From: Fibrella aestuarina BUZ 2
Lineage (GTDB): Bacteria > Bacteroidota > Bacteroidia > Cytophagales > Spirosomataceae
DNA: 64,000 nucleotides
Assembly: GCF_000331105.1 (NCBI RefSeq)
Contig: NC_020054.1
Coordinates: 2,921,451 to 2,985,450 of the forward strand
Direction of reading: 5' to 3'
In this document: positions 1-9,755 of the stretch, piece after piece
Position numbering within the stretch: the first letter of the stretch is position 1
Layout: the number at the start of each line of letters is the position of its first letter
Notes under the pieces: model-generated
What the model was told of the DNA's origin: nothing
The model's database searches: none
The model's input: the letters and a program-made list of their open reading frames with translations, nothing else
Made by a program: the position numbers and the translations under genes

Positions 1-992
1 ATCTCTTTGGCCCAGTCTACGTTGGGGTAGCGCTCCGCCTCGGCCAGGCTCGCCGGGTTGCGGTATTTCGTCAGAATATCGTAGGGGGTGTAGGTCGCCC
101 AGCCCGCCGATTCGAGGCCCAACTCGTTTTCGATCACCCGGTTACGGATGCTTCTGGCGTCGTAGGAATCATACTTATTCGGCAACGTCGACGGGGCTTT
201 CAGTGTGTAGTCGGCCCGCACGTTGATGTTGGCTTTGCCTTCCTTGCCCCGTTTGGTCGTGATCAGGATCACGCCGTTAGCCCCTTTCACCCCGAACACC
301 GCCGTGGCCGACGCGTCTTTCAACACCGAAATGGTCTCGATTGACGAGATGTCCACGCTGTTCATGGGCCGTTCGATGCCGTCGACCAGAATCAGCGGCG
401 AGCTGTTGTTCCAGGAGCTCAACCCCCGGATCAGGATGCGGGGATCTTCTTCGCCGGGCATCCCCGTACTCGACGTTGTGATCACGCCAGGTACGTTGCC
501 GGTCAGTGCTGACCCGACGCTATACACGCCGCCCGCCCGTTCGAGGACCTTTCCGGTAGTCTGTGAGATCGCCCCAACCACGCTTTGTTTCTTCTGCTGC
601 GCGTACCCCACAACGACCGTTTCGGCCAGGGTAATGTCGCTTCCGGAAAGCACCACTTTGATGCTGCCCCCCTGTTCGACGATCACCTCCTGCGGCTTCG
701 AGCCGAGGTAAGAGACCGTCAGCGTTTGCTTGCCAGTCGGAATCCGGAGCGTAAACTCTCCATTGACATCCGACGTGGTCCCGACGGTCGTGTTCTTGAG
801 GATGACATACGCCCCAAACAGGGGCTTTTGGTTCTCATCCAGCACGACCCCTTTTACCGTTTGTTTGTCCTGTGCAAAAAGGAATTGGGCGCTTAACAAC
901 AGGCATACCCACGCCAGGCAAAATCCCCTGGTTCGGGAAAAACGTAGTCTGCTTTTTATAAACTGGCCTAAGCCGGGTATAATTTTAGTCAT
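1..992 (-). CDS. SusC/RagA-family TonB-linked outer membrane transporter, N-terminal part
   Basis: This is the first 330 codons of an outer-membrane transporter of the SusC/RagA type, which imports oligomers such as glycans together with a SusD lipoprotein and TonB energy. It runs off the left edge, so it is partial. Starting at the ATG at 992 there is a basic N-terminus, a hydrophobic signal segment ending around FLFAQ, then a carboxypeptidase-regulatory-like beta-sandwich (KGVVLDENQKPLFGAYV, GTTSDVNGEFTL) and the TonB plug (ETVVVGYAQQKK; RILIRGLSSWNNSSPLILVDG; VLKDASATAVFG; GVILITTKRGK). Unlike the other SusC proteins here it has no STN domain before the sandwich, so it is probably not a partner of a FecR anti-sigma factor. 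A SusD partner would be expected beyond the left edge. Family assignment is secure; substrate unknown. Confidence 0.93.
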   Translation of the reverse strand, partial: MTKIIPGLGQFIKSRLRFSRTRGFCLAWVCLLLSAQFLFAQDKQTVKGVVLDENQKPLFGAYVILKNTTVGTTSDVNGEFTLRIPTGKQTLTVSYLGSKPQEVIVEQGGSIKVVLSGSDITLAETVVVGYAQQKKQSVVGAISQTTGKVLERAGGVYSVGSALTGNVPGVITTSSTGMPGEEDPRILIRGLSSWNNSSPLILVDGIERPMNSVDISSIETISVLKDASATAVFGVKGANGVILITTKRGKEGKANINVRADYTLKAPSTLPNKYDSYDARSIRNRVIENELGLESAGWATYTPYDILTKYRNPASLAEAERYPNVDWAKE

Positions 993-2434
993 TTCACTTA
1001 TGTTGAGTTACAGGTGCATTAAAAACTCACAAAGTTGATCGGCCTATTCGCCAGGCCTGCGATTTGTATTACGATTACAGAGTAATTGATTGGTTCTTTT
1101 CATGCAGTAGTTTGGGTTTAGAAATGAGCGAGGAGACGGATTAGGATTGCTGTTGTTATTGCTAAAAAATGCTATTGACTAACGACATTATTAGAAGGTA
1201 ATTAAGAAGATTAGGCAGGCGAAACGGCAAAAATAATGTTGACGTTAACGAGCTATTTTATCGGATTTAGATCTGGGTTGACTTGTAGAAATCAACATGA
1301 ATTAGCTGGTTTTCCTACGTAGGTTGTAGCCGGTTTTCCAGGCGGTGTACAAACTTTTTTGCTGCTATATTGGCTGGGTACGTTCGGGGATTGTTACTAC
1401 AGCGAATGGATAAGGTAATGGGTACGAAACGCCCCAGGTTTGGCCCAGGGGCGAATGAATGTGAAGTGCTTTTGTTTAATAAAATCTTACTATTAGCTTA
1501 TCTGACATAGAACTGATTCTGCCGCTTAGCTACAGAGGTCAAAAGTATATTAGTATAGTGCAAAAAGGCCCCGTAGCGTGTTACAGATACAATTGGCTAT
1601 GTTACATGATCATAAAATGCATCGTATGGGGCGCATTTTCCGGGGGATTTGGCAGGTCTTTGTGCCGCATGTTCGGTTTGATCGTGCGTCAGTCTTGTTA
1701 CAAGCCTAAACTGGTTTAACAAATCGGCCTTTTGCTTACCTGTTAGTCAGTCAGACGTTTGTTTAAGAATATCGGTGGTCTGCTTAGACAAAGCATCGCA
1801 TTGGCGCTGCGGATGCGTGCCTATTATGCGGGCTATTAACGACGATAGGAGGCCGTGCTTTTTTACTTCGGTTGCTGTAATTGAGAATAGTTAAAAGCTA
1901 GTTAAGCCTGCTTAACGTGTATTTGCTGCTTAATTTATTGGGCAGCGAGTCACTTAAATTAAGGCAAACTATACTTTGTGGGAAGCGCTGAAAAAGCTAC
2001 TAGTATCCTCTGTAAAGCGGCTGAAAACGGGTATGCTTTTTGTCATGGTGTGCATTTTAATCGTTTGCGGCTCGCGCTAATAGAATCGTATTTTGGATGT
2101 ATGTTATGTTATAGCTATAATGATTAGGGTGCTTTGTGAAGCGCCCTTTTTTAGTAGGTAATGTCTGTCTAAGCGCTTATCCTGTTTGGCTATTGATAAG
2201 CAGTTATTAACAGGGACGATGCCTGGCTATTGCCTGATATAATTGGTTCGTCGTAGAGTGCGGTGCGGGACTAGCTACCAGCCGGAATTGAGTTCAGGTA
2301 CGTTGCCGTTTTTACGGTGGACCATGTGATGCCTCATTAACGTGCCAGCCGGTAGTTACCGCCTCAGGTACGTTCCTAAAGCTGGATGATGAAGAAAAGA
2401 GGTGGGTTATTTTCGCTCTCCTTTAAGCAAAAAA
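993..2434. other. Long gene-free, AT-richer intergenic region
   Basis: About 1.4 kb between two minus-strand transporter operons, with no convincing reading frame on either strand and visibly lower GC than the neighbouring genes. It holds a small inverted repeat (AAAATGC at 1614-1620 and GCATTTT at 1633-1639), a 6-bp GC-rich stem (1430-1435 with 1448-1453), a plus-strand terminator-like hairpin at 2126-2152, and two direct copies of CAGGTACGTT (2295-2304 and 2365-2374). No tRNA-like fold was found. It may carry the promoter of the left-edge transporter and an unannotated RNA. Confidence 0.6.
2126..2152 (+). terminator. Rho-independent terminator-like hairpin with no upstream gene
   Basis: AGGGTGCTT (2126-2134) pairs with AAGCGCCCT (2139-2147), allowing one T-G pair, around a TGTG loop, and is followed directly by a run of six T. 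In this direction (plus) there is no gene upstream, since both flanking genes are on the minus strand. The complementary strand lacks a T run, so it is not simply the end of a minus-strand gene. It may end a small RNA. Confidence 0.55.
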
Positions 2435-2479
2435 AATCGGGGTGAGCACGTCAATGATTCTGACGTGCTCACCCCGATT
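2429..2479 (-). terminator. Strong rho-independent terminator of the first SusCD operon
   Basis: A perfect 19-bp stem (2435-2453 with 2461-2479) with a 7-nt loop, followed on the minus strand by eight T (A run at 2429-2436). It lies 17 bp beyond the stop codon of the SusD gene and should end the transcript of the whole operon. Confidence 0.93.
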
Positions 2480-2495
2480 GTACGTACGAAGTTGG

Positions 2496-4310
2496 TTAGT
2501 ACCCTGGGTTCTGCGGGAACTTAGGCCCGTCCACTACCCGGTCGATCTGGGTTTGAGGAATGGGGCGCAGCATGTGGTAGTCCTTGACATAGGGGGCTGC
2601 CTCCGGGTTCCAGGCCTGCACACGACGCACAAGCGAACGGGTACGAACCAGGTCATGCCAACGCTGCCACTCACCGAACAACTCGCGGCTCCGCTCGTCC
2701 AGAATGAAGTCGACTGTAACGTCGGCCGGGGTGATGGTCATGGCTGTTACCGCAGCGGCGTTCTGAGCAGCCGTGTTGGTCTTTTTGAAGGCTGCCCGTT
2801 GCCGGATGACGTTTAGCAGCGCGGCGGCCCGGGTCGGATCGCCCGCTTTCAGGTATGCTTCGGCGCCAGTCAGGTATACGTCCGCAAACCGGTATAGCAC
2901 AACAGGCCGGGTCGACGGGTCGTTGAAGTTGGCACCACGGCTCGGGTCCATAAACTTCTTCAGCGACGGGAAGATCCCGTTGTTCCACAGGCTGGGCGGT
3001 ACGACGATGCCTTTGAAGGGCCGTGTTCCGACAAACTGCGGTGCACCAGCTACCTCAAAATCGGGCAGCCAGACGGCGGTATCGGCCCCAACGACGGTAG
3101 TGTAACCAATGCCCCGCTTGTTATTGGCCGCCGTAGCGGTGTTGGTCACAGACGTATTGGCGATGTACACCGTCGTGAACGAGTTGGCATAGCGCGAGTC
3201 GACGTTCCGGTTGGTAAAGGCCTGATCGAGGAAATAGCTCTTGCCCGCGTTGGGACCCGTTTTCTGCTTGTCGCTGTTGGGACGCATCCGGACGTAGGGG
3301 CGGCCATACTGCGAATCCCGGATCATACCTGACGTACCGCTGTTAACCAGCGTGCCCGACGCATTGACAAACGAGTTGACACCGCTGTTGTTGGGGTAGT
3401 TCCAGGTCGTAAACCAGGGCGTCAGGTTCTGGGCCGCACCGCCACTGGCGCCGCCACCCACCGTGTAGTAACCAAATTTGGGGTCGTTTACGTGATCGCT
3501 CACAAACATGGTCTCTTTGCCGTAGTCGTTGGCCGGCAAGAACGCATCGCCGTAATCGGCCCACAGGTCGAGGCCATAGGTGCCTTTGTTGGCAATGATA
3601 TCGGCACAGATAGCGGCCGCCTGCGTGAAGTCGGCGGCGGTGTTGTTGAGCCAGCCGCGGGTCAGGTACGCCTTGGCCAGCAGCAGTTGCGCTACGGGTT
3701 TGGTGGCGGCTTTACCCAGGAACGGAGCCGTTGGCGTATTGGGCAGGTCGGCGGCTGCCTCGGTCAGGTCTTTGATAACCTGGGCATACACGTCGGCGGC
3801 TGGCTGGCGCGAGGCCGCCTGCGAAGGAACGGTGATGAACGAGGTGCTCAGCGGTACGTCGCCCCAGGTTTGCACCAGATAGAAATACCAGAACCCCCGC
3901 AGAAACTTGGCCTGCGCCAGGTATTGCTTCCGGGTCGCTTCGGGCAAATCGATGGTAGCGCCATACTGCAGTACGCCATTCAGGGTGTTGATATCCTGGA
4001 AAGCGGTGCCCCATGCCGAACCGAAGTTGCTGCCGTTGAGCCCGTTGTAGGTGTAGGCAGGCCCACCGCCTGAACTGGCACCCTGCACGAAATCATCGGT
4101 ACCGGCCTGCATTTCGACGGTGAAGCCCTCGGTGCCCCACTGAGATCGAATATCGTTGTAGACACCGGCGATACCCCCCAATACGCCCGCCGGGCTATTG
4201 AAGTAGGAAGGCACAATCTGAGATTGTGGTTTTTCTTCCAGGATATTCTCGCAGCCTGACCCCAAAAAAGCCGCAAGGCTAATGGTCAACCAAACTTTTA
4301 TCGTCTTCAT
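2496..4310 (-). CDS. SusD/RagB-family nutrient-binding outer membrane lipoprotein
   Basis: Surface lipoprotein of 604 residues that caps the SusC barrel and captures the substrate. The N-terminus is a lipoprotein signal (MKTIKVWLTISLAAFLGSGC) with the lipidated cysteine at about residue 20. The SusD-like N-terminal region contains the usual helical repeats (FLRGFWYFYLVQTWGDVPL around residues 138-157, AKAYLTRGW around 212-220), and the C-terminal part has the RagB signature (RPVVLYRFADVYLTGAEAYLKAGD, ERSRELFGEWQRWHDLVR) and the common ending PQNPGY. The gene begins 13 bp after the SusC stop and is last in the operon, just before a terminator. Substrate cannot be read from the sequence. Length is normal for the family. 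Confidence 0.95.
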   Translation of the reverse strand: MKTIKVWLTISLAAFLGSGCENILEEKPQSQIVPSYFNSPAGVLGGIAGVYNDIRSQWGTEGFTVEMQAGTDDFVQGASSGGGPAYTYNGLNGSNFGSAWGTAFQDINTLNGVLQYGATIDLPEATRKQYLAQAKFLRGFWYFYLVQTWGDVPLSTSFITVPSQAASRQPAADVYAQVIKDLTEAAADLPNTPTAPFLGKAATKPVAQLLLAKAYLTRGWLNNTAADFTQAAAICADIIANKGTYGLDLWADYGDAFLPANDYGKETMFVSDHVNDPKFGYYTVGGGASGGAAQNLTPWFTTWNYPNNSGVNSFVNASGTLVNSGTSGMIRDSQYGRPYVRMRPNSDKQKTGPNAGKSYFLDQAFTNRNVDSRYANSFTTVYIANTSVTNTATAANNKRGIGYTTVVGADTAVWLPDFEVAGAPQFVGTRPFKGIVVPPSLWNNGIFPSLKKFMDPSRGANFNDPSTRPVVLYRFADVYLTGAEAYLKAGDPTRAAALLNVIRQRAAFKKTNTAAQNAAAVTAMTITPADVTVDFILDERSRELFGEWQRWHDLVRTRSLVRRVQAWNPEAAPYVKDYHMLRPIPQTQIDRVVDGPKFPQNPGY

Positions 4311-4323
4311 GTTGTGTCGAAAA

Positions 4324-7300
4324 TTAGAATTTGAGATTAACGCCGAACGTGAATTGCCGAACTGGCGGGTTGTTCAGGTTGACGGCGATCTGGCGCTCGG
4401 GAGTTCCCCGTTCGCTGGCACCCTGCGGGTTCAGCGTGGCCGAACCGGAGGCGTAACCGTTGCCCTCTGGGTCGATAGCCAGGTTCTGGCTCACCAGCGG
4501 TGAATACAGGATAAGCGGGTTTGTGGCGTTGAAATACACCCGGGCCGAACTGGCACCGATCTTTCTGACCAGTTCATTGCTGAACGTGTAGCCCAGGTTG
4601 ATACTTCTGATCTTAACGAACGAGCCATCATAATAGCCCAGGGTTGAGCCAAACCACTGCACCGCGCCACCCGCATCAGGTGCCGGGAAGGCATTGGTTG
4701 GGTTGGTTTCGGTCCAGTAGTCGGTTTTTACCTGGTTCACCCGACCCTGGTTGTAGAAGGCAAACCCGCCCGATCCGGTCGAGTTACCCGTGAGGTAAGG
4801 CACCACCACTTTCATACCCATCCGGGCGAAGGTGACGATCGACGCGTCGAAGTTCTTAAAGGTGAATCGGTTGGTGAGGCCACCTTCCCACTTCGGCTGG
4901 AAATTGCCCAGGATCTGCCGATCGGCGGGGTCAATTTTACCGTCGCCATTCACGTCCTGCACGCGGATCTGGCCGGGGTACTGCAAGGGTGCAGTTTGTC
5001 GGGCGATGTCGGCCTGATCGGATGTCTGCCAGATGCCGATTTTGTTGTAGTCGTAGATGACCGATAGCGGTTGGCCAACAAACCAGCCGGCGCCGATGTT
5101 CGACTTCTCTTCGGGGGTGGTGAGCTGCGTGATTTTTTCCCGGTTAAAGAAGTAGATCACGTCGGCACTCCAGTTGAAGCCACCAGGCTTTCTGAAGATA
5201 TCGAACGTCAGCGAGGTTTCCAGACCTCGACCTTCCGTCCGGCCCAGGTTCTTCAGCGTCGACCCGGCACCGTTGCTCGGCGGCAGCGGCACCGACAGCA
5301 GGATGTCTTTGGTTTGTTGCAGGTACCAATCGACCGTACCCGTAATCCGGTTGTTCAGGAAGCCAAAGTCGACACCGATGTCAACCTGCGACGTCGACTG
5401 CCAGCCCAGATTGGAAGCGGGCAGGCTGGTTACCGTGTAGGCCAGCTGTTGCCCGGCCGTACCGAGCCCGAAGTTGTAATAACCCGCCGATAAGGCACCC
5501 AGGGTGGCGTAGGCGCCTACGTTCCGGTTGCCCGAGATCCCCCAGCCACCGCGCAGTTTCAAGTTAGACACCACCGGAATGCTCTTCATGAACGGCTCGT
5601 CGATGACGTTCCAGCCAGCACCCACGGCGGGGTAGTTGAAGTAGCGATTGGCCGGCGACAGCGTCGATGAGCCATCCCGGCGCAGGGTGAGGGTCAGCAG
5701 GTAGCGGTCGTTGAAGCTATAGTTGACGCGGCCCATGTACGACAGCAAACCCGTTTCGGCGAAGGAGTTACCGAAGTCGGAGTTGGCCACGGGCTGCCCC
5801 GACGCCAGCGAGAAATTCGACGTCTTGATGTAATCGGCCGGCACCCCCGTCACCGTAAAGCGGCTTTCCAGACGATGGTTCTGGGTGACTTCATATAGCC
5901 CCGTAAAGCCCAGTTTGTGCTTACCAAACGTTTTGTCGTAATACAACAGGTGCTGGAGGTTGATATCCCAGAATTCGGCGTTGCTGATTTCGGCATTCGA
6001 CGACGACTGAACGGTTGCGTTGTTGAAATACGTGAGCGGACCGCCGTAGCCATTGTAGTTCGACTGGCTGAAGTTCAGACCGGCATTGAACCGGTAGCGC
6101 AGGCCGGGCAGAATGGTGAGTTCGCCATACAGGCTGTTGAACGTTCGTATCGACCGGGTACGTCCCAGATACGCGTCTTTCTTCGTGATGATGGTCAGTG
6201 GGCTGATACCGGCGGCGTCGATCGATCCTTCCGAGGGGAACAGGTTCACCGAGCCATCGGCGTTGTAGGGTGCTGCCAGCGGCGTCAGCCGTACCAAACC
6301 ACCCGGGACCCCGCCACCACCGGGCGTATTCGTGTAGGTAAGCGTGTTGAGGGTGTTCAACCCCACGCGGATGCTTTTGCCGATGCGCTGGTCGATGGTA
6401 GCCCGGATGGTATACCGCTCGAATTTCTGGCTGGGGATGATACCCGTTTCGTTGAAGTAACCAAGGCCCATCGAGTACTGCGTGTTTTCAGTACCGCCCT
6501 GCATGCCCAACTGATGGTTGGTGTTGAAGCCGGGTTTGTAGATCAAGCCCTGCCAGTCGGTTGAGACGCCATTAGTCAAGGCTTCCTGCTCTTTGATCGT
6601 CAGCGGGTAGGCGGTGGTGCCGGGCGCCGTCCGGTTATACTTGGCGGCGTCCAGCTTGAACTGCGCATACTCGGGACCATTCATGACATTGTATTTGCCC
6701 ATGATGGACGTGATGCCGTGGTAGCCGTCGTAGGTAAAGACGGGTTTGCCCACTTTGCCGCGCTTGGTCGTGATCAGGATAACCCCGCCCGCCCCGCGCG
6801 ACCCGTAGATCGCCGTGGCCGACGCATCTTTCAGGATTTCCAGGTTGGCAATGTCGTCCGGGTTGATGTCATTCAGGCCGCCGTAGGGGATACCATCTAC
6901 CACGACCAGGGGACCATCCGCGCCATCGCTCGCCGATCCCTGACCGCTGGTAAGCGTACGGTTACCACGGATACGAATCTGGCCCTGCGAACCCGGCGTC
7001 GAGCCGTTACTCACGATCGTTACCCCGGCCGCCCGGCCTTTCAGCTGGTTGATCAGGTTGGGAGCGGGTACTTCTTTCAGGGTCGCTTCGTTCACCGACA
7101 CCACCGAACCGGTAACGTCCCGCTTGCGCTGAACGCCATAACCAACCACCACGACCTCATTGAGGGTTTTGTTGTCGGCCGCCAGGGTGATGTTGATGGT
7201 TGTCTGGTTACCAACCGCCACTTCCTGCGACACGTAGCCGATAAACGAGAACACCAGCACGGTGCCGGGTTGCTCCGGTACCGTCAGGCGGTAGTTGCCG

Positions 7301-7836
7301 TTGGCGTCGGTGGTTGTCCCGCGCACAGTCGATTTGATCTGGATACTCACGCCCGGCAGGCCTTCGCCGTTTTCGCCCACGACCCGGCCTGTCAGTTGAA
7401 TGTCGCGTGCCTGATCGATGCCAGCCCCGGTCTCGACAGACGTCGTCGGCTGGGGTGCTACCGGGAGCGCGGTCACGTTCCGTTTCAGCACGATCTGCTG
7501 CCCAACTACTTCGTAGCTTAGGTTCAGCGGGGTCAGCAGCTGAGTCAGCACGACGTGCAACTGTTCGTTTTTGGCCTGATAGCTTACTTTCCGTTTCGAC
7601 TGGATGATCTCCCGGCTGAAAAGAAACTGCACGTTGGCCTGCTCCTGCAGTCGTTTGATGATTCGTTCAATGTCCTGGTTCTGGACCGAGATCGTCACCC
7701 GCCGGTCGAGCAATTCCTGGGCCTTGCCATCAAAGGCGAGGCCGATATTTACGATACAGAGGGCAAATACGAGCAACAGGCTGGAAATCTTGAGGATCCT
7801 GGCCCAGGAGCTGCCTGCTAATAGAGGGGAATGCAT
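4324..7836 (-). CDS. SusC/RagA-family TonB-linked transporter with STN signalling domain
   Basis: Outer-membrane TonB-dependent transporter, 1170 residues. After a signal segment come an STN domain (about residues 43-117; QELLDRRVTISVQNQDIERI, then KVSYQAKNEQLHVVL), a carboxypeptidase-regulatory-like domain (about 146-230; LTGRVVGENGEGLPGVSIQI), the plug (NEVVVVGYGVQRKRDVTGS; PLVVVDGIPYGGLNDI; LEILKDASATAIYGSRGAGGVILITTKRG) and a large beta-barrel. STN domains pass the substrate-bound signal to a FecR-type anti-sigma factor; a FecR gene and an ECF sigma gene lie just upstream, giving a self-contained sensing circuit. It is followed 13 bp later by its SusD partner. About 200 bp separate it from FecR, with a short stem (TCCCTG/CAGGGA, near 7889-7906) in the leader. 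Confidence 0.96.
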   Translation of the reverse strand: MHSPLLAGSSWARILKISSLLLVFALCIVNIGLAFDGKAQELLDRRVTISVQNQDIERIIKRLQEQANVQFLFSREIIQSKRKVSYQAKNEQLHVVLTQLLTPLNLSYEVVGQQIVLKRNVTALPVAPQPTTSVETGAGIDQARDIQLTGRVVGENGEGLPGVSIQIKSTVRGTTTDANGNYRLTVPEQPGTVLVFSFIGYVSQEVAVGNQTTINITLAADNKTLNEVVVVGYGVQRKRDVTGSVVSVNEATLKEVPAPNLINQLKGRAAGVTIVSNGSTPGSQGQIRIRGNRTLTSGQGSASDGADGPLVVVDGIPYGGLNDINPDDIANLEILKDASATAIYGSRGAGGVILITTKRGKVGKPVFTYDGYHGITSIMGKYNVMNGPEYAQFKLDAAKYNRTAPGTTAYPLTIKEQEALTNGVSTDWQGLIYKPGFNTNHQLGMQGGTENTQYSMGLGYFNETGIIPSQKFERYTIRATIDQRIGKSIRVGLNTLNTLTYTNTPGGGGVPGGLVRLTPLAAPYNADGSVNLFPSEGSIDAAGISPLTIITKKDAYLGRTRSIRTFNSLYGELTILPGLRYRFNAGLNFSQSNYNGYGGPLTYFNNATVQSSSNAEISNAEFWDINLQHLLYYDKTFGKHKLGFTGLYEVTQNHRLESRFTVTGVPADYIKTSNFSLASGQPVANSDFGNSFAETGLLSYMGRVNYSFNDRYLLTLTLRRDGSSTLSPANRYFNYPAVGAGWNVIDEPFMKSIPVVSNLKLRGGWGISGNRNVGAYATLGALSAGYYNFGLGTAGQQLAYTVTSLPASNLGWQSTSQVDIGVDFGFLNNRITGTVDWYLQQTKDILLSVPLPPSNGAGSTLKNLGRTEGRGLETSLTFDIFRKPGGFNWSADVIYFFNREKITQLTTPEEKSNIGAGWFVGQPLSVIYDYNKIGIWQTSDQADIARQTAPLQYPGQIRVQDVNGDGKIDPADRQILGNFQPKWEGGLTNRFTFKNFDASIVTFARMGMKVVVPYLTGNSTGSGGFAFYNQGRVNQVKTDYWTETNPTNAFPAPDAGGAVQWFGSTLGYYDGSFVKIRSINLGYTFSNELVRKIGASSARVYFNATNPLILYSPLVSQNLAIDPEGNGYASGSATLNPQGASERGTPERQIAVNLNNPPVRQFTFGVNLKF

Positions 7837-8039
7837 ATGTTTGTACGTTTTGTTGTTTTTCTTGAGAAGAAAATGACAAAAGAATCCCGCTCCCTGTCTG
7901 GCAGGGAATGTGTTGTGAGAGGCACAGTCGTCGGGAGATTTACGGGCGATGGTGTTGGTAGCACTGTTGCCCGTTTTTTGTAGTCTTAGATAGAGATCAA
8001 GTCATCGCATCGTGTCGTGGTTACAGGTTAACAAAACGA

Positions 8040-9104
8040 TTAATTACAACCCTGGCTCTGAATGACCACCTGATGATCGGTCACGTCAAATGTTGACTCA
8101 ATCGTTAAGCAGATTAATCGAATTTTTTCCCGAAAAGGCACGTCGTCAAGTTGGCCGGTGAACGTGCAGTTTTTCAGCAAGTCGCGATCGTATTCAATGG
8201 GAATGTGATAGCTCGTTTCCAGTTGATCGAATACTGTCGAAACAGGTACGTAGTCGTACGAAAACTGGCGCGTCGTTATTGTAGAAATTTCTTCGTCAGA
8301 TGAACGGTTTTTTTGGGTGATAGCGGGTTTGTTGGTGGGTTTAAGCGTAAGTTCTTGGTTTACGGTTAACGAGACTGGTTTGTCGGGGGCGGCTACGGAC
8401 GCTACCATAACTTTGCCTGTTTTTACTTTCACAAACGCGGTAGATTCTTTCTCGAAGGAACGTACCTGAAAACTGGTGCCGACAACTTTCGTGACGACGT
8501 TGCTGGTGTAAACAATGAAGGGTTTCGACGGATTTTTGGCTACTTCGAAAAAGCCGTCGCCCTGAAAGTAGACCTCCCGAACGGCGGCGTTTGGCCGCTT
8601 TCGGTAACGCAACGTGCTGCCTTCTGCCAGCAGCACCGACGACCCGTCTGGAAGCAGGCTGACCAACGGCTCGCTCGTTTCGTTCGTAACGATCAGCCAT
8701 TCGTCGTCGGGTGCCTGTAGGCCTTGCCGCATGGTTCGGGTCGCCAGCGACCTAAGGTCTGGTAACTGCCACCACGCCAGACAACCTGCCAGCGCTGCCA
8801 CCGCCGCCCAGCGGGCCCATTGCCGGTGCCATAGCGGGCGGATGACCGTGGGCGTATCGAACCGGTTGACGATGGCGTCGGCCTTGGCCTTTACGTCGCT
8901 ATCGGTTAAGGTAACGGGCTGTCCCTGAAGTACTAAGAACGTGGCGACAGCCTGCTCATAAACGTCTCGTTTATCGGGGTGGCGTGTCAGCCAGCTGAGC
9001 CATCGTTCCCGGTCGTCGGGCCTACGTTCGAGCATCCAGACCCGGAAGGCTTCGTCACGTAAAAAATCCTCAACGGTGGAAAGCTCTTCGGATGGGAAGC
9101 TCAT
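8040..9104 (-). CDS. FecR-family anti-sigma factor
   Basis: Inner-membrane anti-sigma factor of 354 residues. The cytoplasmic N-terminal part (DEAFRVWMLERRPDDRERWLSWL) fits the FecR N-terminal domain that holds the sigma factor. A single transmembrane segment lies around residues 94-110 (WARWAAVAALAGCLAWW), followed by the periplasmic FecR domain (LLPDGSSVLLAEGSTLRY, VYFQGDGFFEVAKNPSKPF, VVGTSFQVRSF) and a C-terminal STN-like/DUF4974 domain (YVPVSTVFDQLETSYHIPI; CTFTGQLDDVPFREKIRLI). It sits between its sigma factor (9177-9755) and the STN-bearing SusC, the expected order for cell-surface signalling. Confidence 0.94.
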   Translation of the reverse strand: MSFPSEELSTVEDFLRDEAFRVWMLERRPDDRERWLSWLTRHPDKRDVYEQAVATFLVLQGQPVTLTDSDVKAKADAIVNRFDTPTVIRPLWHRQWARWAAVAALAGCLAWWQLPDLRSLATRTMRQGLQAPDDEWLIVTNETSEPLVSLLPDGSSVLLAEGSTLRYRKRPNAAVREVYFQGDGFFEVAKNPSKPFIVYTSNVVTKVVGTSFQVRSFEKESTAFVKVKTGKVMVASVAAPDKPVSLTVNQELTLKPTNKPAITQKNRSSDEEISTITTRQFSYDYVPVSTVFDQLETSYHIPIEYDRDLLKNCTFTGQLDDVPFREKIRLICLTIESTFDVTDHQVVIQSQGCN

Positions 9105-9176
9105 TGAACTTTGCTACTATTTTCCTAGATAGTATGAAGATAGTAGCCGGGCATACCCTCTCGGGCGCAACTTTTT

Positions 9177-9755
9177 TCAAAAAAAGTGCAAATCCTCGGT
9201 ATTCTGGACCGACCAGCTCTTACGGAGCTTGCCCAGCGCTTTCTGTAAGAAATTGGAGACCGATTGCCGGTTGATATTCATGACCTCGGCAATCTCAGGG
9301 ATCGACAGATTATCATAGAAACGCAGGTATAGCGCTTCGCGCTCCCGGGTGGGTAGCGAAGCCAGTTGGGTCCTGATCGTGCGCGTCACCGAGACCAGCG
9401 ATTCGTGCCGGATCAACAAGGTTTCTGAGTCGGTTACTTCATCGACAGCGTTGTCCCAATCGATCGCTTCGTTGGTGAATCGTTTCTGCTGCCGTAAATG
9501 CTGTAGTATATGATGCCTGAGGGCCTTTAATAAATAATGTTTAACCGATTCGGTCGGGTTGATATGGAAGCGATTTTGCCAGAGTTGCAGGAACAATTCC
9601 TGTATACAATCGTCGATAACGGCTTCGTCGACCATGAATTTAGTACCATAGTGCCTTAGCATGCGATAATAGCGTTCGGCCAACGAGCCCAATGCCTGTT
9701 TATCGCCCGCCCGATATGCTTGCCATAACGTTTGGTCCTGTGGTTGAAAATTCAT
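9177..9755 (-). CDS. ECF-type RNA polymerase sigma-70 factor
   Basis: Sigma factor of 192 residues with region 2 (ALGSLAERYYRMLRHYGTKF, DDCIQELFLQLWQNRFHI) and region 4 (LPTREREALYLRFYDNLSIPEIAEVMNINRQSVSNFLQKAL, a clear helix-turn-helix). It belongs to the Bacteroidota ECF group that pairs with FecR, and is first in the operon sigma - FecR - SusC - SusD. It is clearly different from the three other sigma factors in the window, so it should recognise its own promoters. The ATG at 9755 gives the usual length. Confidence 0.95.
   Translation of the reverse strand: MNFQPQDQTLWQAYRAGDKQALGSLAERYYRMLRHYGTKFMVDEAVIDDCIQELFLQLWQNRFHINPTESVKHYLLKALRHHILQHLRQQKRFTNEAIDWDNAVDEVTDSETLLIRHESLVSVTRTIRTQLASLPTREREALYLRFYDNLSIPEIAEVMNINRQSVSNFLQKALGKLRKSWSVQNTEDLHFF

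Noticed and set aside
935..960. GGGAAAA on the plus strand near 935
   Set aside because: No CTGTTT at 13 bp and it lies inside a minus-strand coding region.
1540..1563. Minus-strand TACTTTTG with TTG upstream as promoter of the left-edge SusC gene
   Set aside because: Only 13 bp between the boxes instead of 17-23 and about 550 bp from the start codon.
8100..8135. Minus-strand GGGAAAA with CTGCTT-like box
   Set aside because: Spacing is 12, the second box does not match, and it lies within the FecR coding sequence.
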